DNA of 64,000 nucleotides from Hyphomicrobium sp. (GTDB lineage Bacteria > Pseudomonadota > Alphaproteobacteria > Rhizobiales > Hyphomicrobiaceae). A program made the position numbers and the translations under genes. Every line of letters starts with the position of its first letter. Position 1 is the first letter of the stretch. Below are positions 53,862 through 61,292 of this stretch, one piece after another. The stretch spans positions 62,001 to 126,000 of the forward strand of contig JASBSU010000004.1 in the NCBI GenBank assembly GCA_030148725.1, read 5' to 3'. The notes under the pieces were generated by a model, which did no database searches, was not told where the DNA came from, and was given only the letters and a program-made list of their open reading frames with translations.

Positions 53862-53878
53862 CGTGGCTTATAGCCACG
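53862..53878. promoter_or_regulatory. 7-bp palindrome in the cobU/bluB divergent region
   Basis: CGTGGCT (53862-53868) and AGCCACG (53872-53878) flank TAT. The element lies in the 143-base gap between cobU and the cobB remnant, next to an AT-rich AATAAATTGTTTCGCTTTAT stretch that suits a promoter. A binding site or small hairpin is possible. Confidence 0.35.
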
Positions 53879-53907
53879 CTTTGTGCAGCCGAACGGGTGG
53901 ACGTCGC

Positions 53908-54114
53908 ATGTCGCAAACGCCACGAGGTCTGATCATTGCGGCTCCTGCATCGGGTGCCGGAAAGACGACCGTTGCTCTGGGCCTGCTGCGGGCATTGAAG
54001 CGCAGGGGCCGGACGGTGCAGCCGTACAAGCGCGGTCCGGTTCTCGCTGACGAGTGCGGGACGGCGGCCAGCGCCGTCACCGGGACGTTCCACCTGATTG
54101 ACGGCGCCCCATGA
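53908..54114 (+). pseudogene. cobB: Internally deleted second cobB
   Basis: 68 codons in one frame. Residues 1-44 (GLIIAAPASGAGKTTVALG, then ALKRRGRTVQPYKRGP) match the N-terminus of CobB, including Walker A. The last part (AVTGTFHLIDGAP) matches the extreme C-terminus, compare NVTGTFFHFID in the intact copy. About 360 residues between, including the amidotransferase Cys, are missing. Its stop overlaps the bluB ATG (ATGA), so it may still couple translation to bluB. A full cobB is at 24462-25766. Confidence 0.8.
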
Positions 54115-54767
54115 CCGGACAGCGAGAGACGGCACCGCCGCAGTTCGACGATGCATTCCGCCACCAACTGGAGACGCTGATCTATTGGCGTCGCGACGTG
54201 CGGCGCTTCAGGACCGATCCTGTCGACGACGGTCTGGTCCGCTCGCTGATCGAGCTTGCGGCGCACGCGCCTTCGGTCGGGTTCAGCCAGCCTTGGCGGT
54301 TCGTTCTGGTGGACAGCACGGAACGTCGCCAAGCCGTTCGCGCATCATTCGAGCGTGCCAACGCCGAGGCGTTGACGACGTACTCAGCCGAACGGCGCGG
54401 GCTCTATGCGAAGCTGAAACTTGAAGGGCTGACAACGGCGCCGGTGCAACTCGCGGTGTTCGCTGATGAGTGCACCGAGATCGGCGCGCGGCTCGGCAGC
54501 CGCTCGATGCCGGAGACGCTTTGCTACTCGGTGGTGGGAGCGGTTCAGACGCTATGGCTCGCAGCGCGCGCGCACGGTCTCGGCGTCGGCTGGGTGTCGA
54601 TTCTGGAGCCGGAAGTTGTTACCGCGGCGCTCGATGTTCCACCGTCATGGAAGCTCGTCGCCTATCTGTGTATCGGTTGGCCCGACGAGGAGCACATTGA
54701 CCCCGAATTACAGCGCCACGGCTGGGAGCAGAGGGTCGAGGCCGGGTCGCTCATCATTCGGCGCTGA
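54111..54767 (+). CDS. bluB: 5,6-dimethylbenzimidazole synthase
   Basis: 218 residues of nitroreductase-like fold. Hallmarks: LIYWRRDVRRFRTDPVDDGLVRSLIELAAHAPSVGFSQPWRFV, YAKLKLEGLTTAPVQLAVFAD, MPETLCYSVVGAVQTLWLAARAHGLGVGWVSIL and VAYLCIGWPDE. BluB breaks down reduced FMN with oxygen to make DMB, the lower ligand of B12. The presence of bluB with cobT means the cell can make its own DMB under oxic conditions. The start lies inside the end of the cobB remnant. Confidence 0.92.
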   Translation: MTGQRETAPPQFDDAFRHQLETLIYWRRDVRRFRTDPVDDGLVRSLIELAAHAPSVGFSQPWRFVLVDSTERRQAVRASFERANAEALTTYSAERRGLYAKLKLEGLTTAPVQLAVFADECTEIGARLGSRSMPETLCYSVVGAVQTLWLAARAHGLGVGWVSILEPEVVTAALDVPPSWKLVAYLCIGWPDEEHIDPELQRHGWEQRVEAGSLIIRR

Positions 54768-54812
54768 AATTTCCGCATCGGCGTTAAGCGCGAGCGGCGG
54801 GGCCGTCGCAGC

Positions 54813-57800
54813 TCATTCGCCTGGAACGGCCAGTCCGGCCTTCTCGGCGCGGCGCGTCGAGAAGCGACGGATCATGACGTAGAATACGGGCGTGAAGATC
54901 AGTCCGAACAGCGTTACGCCGATCATGCCCCAGAAGACGCCCGTGCCGAGCGCTATGCGCATCTCGGCGCCCGCGCCGGTCGCGATATAGAGCGGCACGA
55001 CACCGAGCGTGAATGCGAGCGAGGTCATGAGGATCGGGCGCAGACGCAGCCGCGATGCTTCGACCGCCGCCGCAACCGTGTCGCGGCCCTGGTCCTCGAG
55101 CTGACGCGCGAACTCGACGATGAGGATGGCGTTTTTCGCAGCCAGCCCCAACAGAACGATGAAGCCGATCTGGGTGAGGATGTTGATGTCCTGGCCGTGC
55201 AATTTGACGCCGAAGAGAGCGCTCAGAAGGCACATCGGGACGATGAGGATGATGGCGATCGGCATCGACCAGCTTTCGAACTGGGCTGCGAGCGTCAGGA
55301 ACACGAACAGCACCGACAGCACGAAGATATAATAGCCGGAGCTGCCCGCCTTCACCTCCTGGAACGTCAGGTCTGTCCATTCGTAGGTGATGCCGTCCGG
55401 CAGCTGGCGCTTTGCAAGCTCCGTCATCAGGGCGATCCCCTCACCGGTCGAAACGCCGGGCTGCAAGGAGCCGTTGACCTCGACGGTGGGGAATAGATTG
55501 TAGCGCGGCACCCGGTCCGGACCGGCCATGTTGCGGAAGGTTACGAGGTTGCCGATGGGGACCATCTCGCCGCGCTCGTTGCGCACGCGGATGCGCGAGA
55601 CATCCGCCGGGTCGGTGCGGAATTTGGCATCGGCCTGCGCCGTGACGCGGAAGGTGCGGCCGAACATGTTGAAGTCGTTCACGTAGGCAGAACCGAGGTA
55701 GACGCGCAGCGCCTCGAAAATGGCGTCGAGCGGAACTTTCAGCATCTGCGCCTTGTCGCGGTCGACGTCGACGTAGAGCTGCGGCGTGCCGGTGGAGAAG
55801 GTCGTGAAGACGTTCTTGAGGCCGGGCAGCTTATTGGCGGCGGCGATGAAGTTGTCGGCCACGGCCTGGAACTCGATCGGCGTCATGTTGGCTCGGTTCT
55901 GCAGCCGCATCGAGAAGCCGGTCTGGCCGCCCATGCCGCGTACCGGTGGGGGGATGAATACCGAGATCTTGGCTTCTTCGATGCCGTTGAGCCGCGCGGT
56001 GATGGAATCGGCGACGACGTCGATAGATAGGCCTTCCGCTGCGCGCTCGCGTGCGCCTTCGACGATGGCGAAGATCGATCCCTGGTTACTGGCGTTCGAC
56101 CCGGTGGAGCCGGCGCGCCCGGTGTATGCGGAGGTGTGAGCGACGCCTGGCGTTTCGAGGACGATGTCGTTGGCGCGGCGCACGATGTCATCCGTTCGGC
56201 CGAGTGAAGCACCCTGGGGGAGCTGCAAGGAGACGATGATGATGCCGCGGTCCATCTTCGGGATGAATCCCGTCGGCGTATGGAACAGCATCCAGGCCGC
56301 CGCGGCGATCAGGAGGGCGTACAGCGTGAGCATCAGCGGCGACGCGGCGACCGCGGCTCGCACAAGGCGGCCATACGCCGACGCCAGCTTGTCGAAGGCG
56401 GTGTTGAACAGTCGGAAGCCGGCGTGCACCGGCCACATGAGCAGGCTCTGCTTGCGGTGCTCTTCGTGCGGCCTCAACAGGATGGCGCACAGCGCGGGGC
56501 TCAAGGTGAGGGAGTTGAATGCGGAGATGATGGTCGCTGTCGCCACCGTAACGGCGAACTGCCGATAGAACTGTCCGGTGATGCCGCCGATGAACGCTGT
56601 GGGCACGAACACGGCGGTGAGCACGAGGGCGATGGCGATGAGCGCCGCACCGACCTCGTTCATGGTGACGTGAGCGGCCTCTGTCGGCGACAGGCCGTCG
56701 GCGAGCTTTCTCTCGACGTTCTCGACCACGACGATCGCATCGTCGACGACGATACCGACCGCCAGTACGAGGCCGAACAGCGTCAGCATGTTGATCGAGA
56801 AGCCGAGCGACTCCATCACCGCGAATGTGCCGATCAGAGATACGGGGATGGCGACGAGCGGAATGATGGTGGCGCGCCAAGTCTGCAGGAAGATCAGCAC
56901 CACGGCGATGACCAGCAGAACGGCTTCTATGATCGTGACGTAGAGCTCGGAGATGGACTCCTCGATGAACTCCGTCGGGTTATAGACGATGCGATATTCG
57001 AGGCCCTTCGGGAACCGCTCCGACAGGCGGTGCATCTCACGCTTGATCGCGTTGGTGGTGTCGATGGCGTTGGAGCCCGGCTGCTGGGTGATGATCATCA
57101 CCGTTGCCGGGTAGGCATCCTGGTAGCCGAAGGTCGTGTAATTGAGAGCGCCCAATTCGACGCGGCCGACATCCTTCACGCGCACAACGCGTCCGTCGGT
57201 GCCGGTCTTCAAGACGATGTTCTCGAACTCGCTCGGTTGCAGCAGACGGCCTTTGAGCTGCAATGAGAGCTGGAAGGCGCCCATATTCGTTTGCGGCGGC
57301 TGCCCCAATGCGCCGCCGGCCACCTGCACGTTCTGGGCGCGCAGTGCAGCCATGACTTCGTCGGCCGTCATGCCGCGTAGTGCGATACGCTCGGGATCGA
57401 GCCAGATGCGCATGGAGTATTCGCGCGATCCGAAGAGGGTGACGTCGCCGACGCCTTTGATGCGAGCCAGCTCGTCGCGGATGTTGAGCAGGGCGTAGTT
57501 GGAGATGTAGACGGCGTCGTAGGTGTTGTCGGGCGAGATGAGGTGCACGACCAGCAACAGGTCGGGCGAGCGCTTGTTGACGGTGACGCCGTTGCGGCGC
57601 ACCTCCTCGGGAAGGCGGGGCTCGGCAGCGGCGACGCGGTTTTGGACGAGCACCTGCGCCTTGTCGATGTCGGTGCCGATCTCGAACGTGACGCTCAGCG
57701 ACATGACGCCGTCGTCGGTCGACTGCGAGTACATGTAGATCATGTCCTCGACGCCGTTGATCTCCTGCTCAAGAACGGTTGCCACCGTGTCCGAGACGGT

Positions 57801-57971
57801 CACGGCGTTGGCGCCGGGATATGTGGCGCTCACCGAGATGGTTGGCGGAACGATCTCGGGGAACTGCGCGACCGGCAGCGTGAAGTACGCAATCGATCCG
57901 ACGATCAGGATGATGAGCGAGATGACGGAAGCGAAGATCGGGCGGTCGATGAAGAAGTGGGAAAAGCGCAT
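54813..57971 (-). CDS. RND efflux permease (AcrB/MexB, HAE1 type)
   Basis: 1052 residues, full length. It starts MRFSHFFIDRPIFASVISLIILIVGSIAYFTLPVAQFPEIVPPTI. Helix 4 has VLAVGIVVDDAIVVVENVERKL with the paired Asp of the proton relay, and the later blocks LGLAAKNAILIVEFARQLEDQG and LRPILMTSLAFTLGVVPL are intact. The adaptor gene ends 15 bases upstream of its start, so they form one operon. It probably exports amphiphilic drugs, bile-like compounds or solvents. Confidence 0.94.
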   Translation of the reverse strand: MRFSHFFIDRPIFASVISLIILIVGSIAYFTLPVAQFPEIVPPTISVSATYPGANAVTVSDTVATVLEQEINGVEDMIYMYSQSTDDGVMSLSVTFEIGTDIDKAQVLVQNRVAAAEPRLPEEVRRNGVTVNKRSPDLLLVVHLISPDNTYDAVYISNYALLNIRDELARIKGVGDVTLFGSREYSMRIWLDPERIALRGMTADEVMAALRAQNVQVAGGALGQPPQTNMGAFQLSLQLKGRLLQPSEFENIVLKTGTDGRVVRVKDVGRVELGALNYTTFGYQDAYPATVMIITQQPGSNAIDTTNAIKREMHRLSERFPKGLEYRIVYNPTEFIEESISELYVTIIEAVLLVIAVVLIFLQTWRATIIPLVAIPVSLIGTFAVMESLGFSINMLTLFGLVLAVGIVVDDAIVVVENVERKLADGLSPTEAAHVTMNEVGAALIAIALVLTAVFVPTAFIGGITGQFYRQFAVTVATATIISAFNSLTLSPALCAILLRPHEEHRKQSLLMWPVHAGFRLFNTAFDKLASAYGRLVRAAVAASPLMLTLYALLIAAAAWMLFHTPTGFIPKMDRGIIIVSLQLPQGASLGRTDDIVRRANDIVLETPGVAHTSAYTGRAGSTGSNASNQGSIFAIVEGARERAAEGLSIDVVADSITARLNGIEEAKISVFIPPPVRGMGGQTGFSMRLQNRANMTPIEFQAVADNFIAAANKLPGLKNVFTTFSTGTPQLYVDVDRDKAQMLKVPLDAIFEALRVYLGSAYVNDFNMFGRTFRVTAQADAKFRTDPADVSRIRVRNERGEMVPIGNLVTFRNMAGPDRVPRYNLFPTVEVNGSLQPGVSTGEGIALMTELAKRQLPDGITYEWTDLTFQEVKAGSSGYYIFVLSVLFVFLTLAAQFESWSMPIAIILIVPMCLLSALFGVKLHGQDINILTQIGFIVLLGLAAKNAILIVEFARQLEDQGRDTVAAAVEASRLRLRPILMTSLAFTLGVVPLYIATGAGAEMRIALGTGVFWGMIGVTLFGLIFTPVFYVMIRRFSTRRAEKAGLAVPGE

Positions 57972-57986
57972 GATGAGCCCGCCGCC

Positions 57987-59261
57987 TCAGCGCTTTTTTG
58001 CAGCGTCGATGTTGCCGGTCGCTTCCGAGACGGTCAACGGTGCGCGCTTGGGGATGATCTTCTGACCGGGGCGCACGCGTTGCTGGCCGCGCAGGATCAC
58101 CCAGTCATCCGGTGAAATGCCTTTCCGGATGACGCGCATGCCGTCTTCCATCGGGCCGAGATCGACGGTTCGCCGGACGGGGATATTGTCGTCGCCCACA
58201 ACATAGACGAAGCGGTTGGCCTGATCGGTGCCGATGGCTTCGTCGGGGAGCAGCAGGGCATCGTATTCCGGTGAGCCCTGAAGGCGCACGCGGGCGAACA
58301 TGCCGGGAGAGAAAAGGCGGTCGCCGTTCGGCAGGATGGCGCGTGCACGCAGGGTGCCGGTTCCCTGATCGAGGCGGTTTTCAAGGAAGTCGAGCTTGGC
58401 ATCGTGCGGGAAGCCTTCCTCGTCGGGAAGGCCGACGCCGACCGCGGCGCCGATCATGCCGTTGGCGCGTCCGCCATCCTTCTTCGACATGCGCTGATAC
58501 TTCAGGGCATTGTTCTCGCTGACGTCGAAGTAGATGTAGATAGGGTCCTGGCGCACGATGGTGGTGAGAATGGTGGAGGAGGCTTCAGAGCCGCCGCCGG
58601 AGACGAAGTTGCCCGGCGTCACGAGCGTGCGGCTGATGCGACCGGAAATCGGCGCGGTGATGCGGCAGAAGCTGAGATCCAGTTCGGCTGTCTTGACGCG
58701 CGCCTCGGCGATTTTCACCAGCGCTTCGGCATCGCGCACGAGGTTCTCGCGATCATCGAACGCTTTGCGGGAGATGTAGTTGTTCTTGAGCAGCGGGCGT
58801 CCGCGCTCGACGTCTAGCTTGGCGTTGCTGACGCTGACGTTGGCCTGATTGAGTTGCGCCTTAGCCTGCTCAAGCGCGCGCTCATAAGGGCGGGCATCGA
58901 TGGTGAAGAGCAGGTCGCCGGCTTTGACGTCCTCGCCGTCGGTGAATTTCACCTCGTTGAGATATCCGGAAACCCGGGCGCGTATCTCGACGGATTCAAC
59001 GGCGTCGAAACGGCCGGTGTACTCATCCCATTCGATCACGCGGCGGCCGATCGGCTGGCTGACCGTGAGTTCGGGAGGTGCAGCCGTTGGGGAAGTTGGC
59101 GCCGCCGGTCCGTTGCTTCCAAAGCGGGAGAGGGCTGCATGCAGCGCGCTGCCCAAGTCCTCGAAGCCGGATTGAACGCTGCGCCCGCGCATCGGGCCAA
59201 GAGCCGCAACGGCTGCCGCCGCGCATGCCAAGATGGCCAAAACGATGTAACTCGGACGCAT
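57987..59261 (-). CDS. RND efflux periplasmic adaptor (AcrA/MexA-like)
   Basis: 424 residues. An N-terminal hydrophobic segment (YIVLAILACAAAAVAALG) is followed by a linker rich in Pro/Ala/Thr. The lipoyl halves are VEIRARVSGYLNEVKFTDGEDVKAGDLLFTID and FCRITAPISGRISRTLVTPGNFVSGGG, with a helical hairpin between them, then a beta-barrel and a C-terminal LRGQQRVRPGQKIIP motif. No lipobox Cys is clear, so it may be anchored by the N-terminal helix. It pairs with the pump gene directly downstream. No repressor gene is adjacent. Confidence 0.92.
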   Translation of the reverse strand: MRPSYIVLAILACAAAAVAALGPMRGRSVQSGFEDLGSALHAALSRFGSNGPAAPTSPTAAPPELTVSQPIGRRVIEWDEYTGRFDAVESVEIRARVSGYLNEVKFTDGEDVKAGDLLFTIDARPYERALEQAKAQLNQANVSVSNAKLDVERGRPLLKNNYISRKAFDDRENLVRDAEALVKIAEARVKTAELDLSFCRITAPISGRISRTLVTPGNFVSGGGSEASSTILTTIVRQDPIYIYFDVSENNALKYQRMSKKDGGRANGMIGAAVGVGLPDEEGFPHDAKLDFLENRLDQGTGTLRARAILPNGDRLFSPGMFARVRLQGSPEYDALLLPDEAIGTDQANRFVYVVGDDNIPVRRTVDLGPMEDGMRVIRKGISPDDWVILRGQQRVRPGQKIIPKRAPLTVSEATGNIDAAKKR

Positions 59262-59472
59262 TACGGTACAAACTCGATGCGGGTCGGCTTCGGCCCTGTT
59301 AATGGCGCGTTAGGCTCCCCTGCACCTTACCTTGCCATTGGTAAAATCTCACATGCCAAAGGCCGCCCGACGATCACGTCTGCGCTGGGTTATGCGCGGT
59401 CTTTGCATAAAATTGGCCGCGTGCGAGGCCGGCTTGGCGGCATCCGCCGCCGAGCCGGGCTCGCCGGTGAGA

Positions 59473-59868
59473 TCAGGCTCCGCGTGCGCGGTCGATGCTA
59501 AAGGCGCCAGCGCCGGCAGCGACGAGGTAAAGGAAAATAAAACAGAAAAGGATCGCACCATCGCCACCGTTGAGGGCCGGATAAATGCTCTTGGGCGCAT
59601 GTGCCATCCAGTAGGCGACGGCCATCTGGCCGCTGAGGATGAACGCGACGGGGCGGGTGAACAGGCCGAGCAGAATGAGGAGGCCTCCGAACACTTCGAG
59701 GACAGCCGCGACCCAGAGCAATGTGAACGGTTCAGGCATGCCGTATGTCGGCGTCGGGATGCCGAACAGTTTCTGGGTGCCGTGCTCGATGAAGAGTATC
59801 GCGGTGACGATGCGGAGAATTCCCAGCAGGCGTGGCGCCCACACGGTCTCGAGTTCGGTGCGGTTCAT
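59473..59868 (-). CDS. DoxX-family membrane protein
   Basis: 131 residues with four helices. The pattern LGILRIVTAILFIEHGTQKLFG, VLEVFGGLLILLGLFTRPVAFILSGQMAVAYW and the polar loop around YPALNGGDGAILFCFIFLYL are typical of DoxX. The start has AGGGGAAG upstream. It lies 80 bases after nrsF on the same strand and may be part of the sigF unit. DoxX genes belong to the SigF regulon in Caulobacter, so the location makes sense. The role is probably in membrane redox or thiol stress. Confidence 0.85.
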   Translation of the reverse strand: MNRTELETVWAPRLLGILRIVTAILFIEHGTQKLFGIPTPTYGMPEPFTLLWVAAVLEVFGGLLILLGLFTRPVAFILSGQMAVAYWMAHAPKSIYPALNGGDGAILFCFIFLYLVAAGAGAFSIDRARGA

Positions 59869-59948
59869 TTGCTTCCCCTGAACGGTGCGCTGTTTGCTTT
59901 TTTACAGCGGAAGCGTAGCCCGAAGCCGTCGAGGGTCAATCGGAAACC

Positions 59949-60587
59949 TTACCAGCGCAGCAGCAACGCACCGAGCAAAGCGCCGACGCCGGCGACGACG
60001 GCGGTCGCAAGGATGTACCAGGCGGCGAGAAACAGCGGACTGTCGTTCTGGCAATGCGTTGCGTAGAAGGATGCGGCGATCCCAGCCGCGACGAGGCCGG
60101 CAACGGCTCCCGCCAACGCGGGCCGTGCGGGCGCTCCTTTGCGCAGCGCAAGGATCATGACGGCGAGCGGCAGGCCCGAGAGCAGCGGCACGTAGAGAAT
60201 GCAGCTCACGGCGTTGGTGCCGATCATGGTCGGCATCCAGAACGAAGGCGGTAGAGCGATGAGTTCGGCAGCCACGCCAATGGCGAGCACCAGGGGCGCA
60301 GCAAGCAGCAACAGAACCTTCGAGGTCGAGGTCCGGTAAGGGCGTGCGAGGCTGACGATCAGCGCCATCGCGGTGCCGAGCAGCGTGAAGCTGAAGGCCC
60401 ATTTCATAAGGAAGTGCCAGTCGGTCATCGCCGCTTCCAAGTCGGGCCTCGTCGGAAGCAGGTAGAAGAAGAGTGCCGCGGTCGCGACGATGCCGATAAG
60501 GGCGCCCGTCCATACGACCCAGCCGATCGGTGCGCGGGGCATCCCGGTGTCGGCGGCAATAGCCTTGATGAGATCGTCGGTCTTCAT
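59949..60587 (-). CDS. nrsF: NrsF-family anti-sigma factor (DUF1109)
   Basis: 212 residues with six membrane helices after a short cytoplasmic N-terminus (MKTDDLIKAIAADTG). This is the DUF1109/NrsF layout. Cys129 (in NAVSCILY) and Cys179 (in YATHCQND) are 50 residues apart, as in the redox- or metal-sensing Cys pair described for the Caulobacter SigF anti-sigma factor. The ATG overlaps the sigF stop by four bases. It should hold SigF inactive at the membrane until heavy-metal or oxidative stress. Confidence 0.85.
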   Translation of the reverse strand: MKTDDLIKAIAADTGMPRAPIGWVVWTGALIGIVATAALFFYLLPTRPDLEAAMTDWHFLMKWAFSFTLLGTAMALIVSLARPYRTSTSKVLLLLAAPLVLAIGVAAELIALPPSFWMPTMIGTNAVSCILYVPLLSGLPLAVMILALRKGAPARPALAGAVAGLVAAGIAASFYATHCQNDSPLFLAAWYILATAVVAGVGALLGALLLRW

Positions 60588-61144
60588 TCGTCCTGATCTT
60601 TCCGGTGCTGGGCGCCGAGAGTCTTGAGGCCGCGGTGCAACGCCACGCGGACTGCGACCTCCTTCATCTTCAAGCGCTCGGCCACTTCACGTATCGATTC
60701 ACCCTGCAGGCTGACGGCGCGCACCACATCGCGCTGGCGCCCCTGCAGACCATTGACGAGCCTTTCGGCATCCTGGCGATCGACGCCACTGCTGTCCTCC
60801 TCGACAGATAGCGTATCAAGCACGCTATCGATCGGAACCTGGATGCGCCGTCCGCGACGGCGCAACGCATCGATGAGCTTGTGGCGGGCGATGGCACGTA
60901 CCCAGGGGCCCAGCGGTTGCGAGGGATCCCAGGTGTTGCGCTTCAGATGCAGAGCCAGGAGCGTTTCCTGAACGACATCCTCTACATCGCCAAGAGAAGC
61001 ACCGGCCTGAGTGAAGCCTCGCCGCACCGCCGGACGCAGTACGGTGGATAACGACTGCAGCAACGTCTGATAGGCCGCGCTGTCGCCGGCAATGGCCGCC
61101 CGCATGAGAGCTGCCCACTCCTCCTCGTTCTTACCTTGAGCCAC
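60584..61144 (-). CDS. sigF: ECF sigma factor SigF
   Basis: 186 residues from a GTG at 61144, with GAGGAG five bases upstream. Region 2 is seen in VEDVVQETLLALHLKRNTWDPSQPLGPWVRAIARHKLIDALRRRGRR. Region 4 is seen in VNGLQGRQRDVVRAVSLQGESIREVAERLKMKEVAVRVALHRGLKTL. The overlapping nrsF gene identifies the SigF class of alphaproteobacteria. A matching promoter lies directly upstream, so autoregulation is likely. Confidence 0.88.
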   Translation of the reverse strand: MAQGKNEEEWAALMRAAIAGDSAAYQTLLQSLSTVLRPAVRRGFTQAGASLGDVEDVVQETLLALHLKRNTWDPSQPLGPWVRAIARHKLIDALRRRGRRIQVPIDSVLDTLSVEEDSSGVDRQDAERLVNGLQGRQRDVVRAVSLQGESIREVAERLKMKEVAVRVALHRGLKTLGAQHRKDQDE

Positions 61145-61162
61145 AAAGCTCCTCGTAGCGTG

Positions 61163-61188
61163 TTCGCGGCCGGTCCCTAATTCGTTAC
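61163..61188 (-). promoter_or_regulatory. SigF-type promoter of sigF
   Basis: On the minus strand GTAACG (61188-61183) is followed after exactly 16 bases by CGAA (61166-61163). This fits the Caulobacter SigF promoter form GTAACC-N16-CGAA with one mismatch. Transcription would start near 61156, just ahead of the ribosome binding site at 61154-61149, giving a very short leader. Confidence 0.55.
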
Positions 61189-61292
61189 ATCGGGAGCGAA
61201 GGCGGCAGCTCGCTCCTGATGCCAGTGTGCCGGCATCTGCGTACCAGTCCCTTTCGGTACCGGCAATGCGTTCCGAAAAAGGCGGTTAGGGC

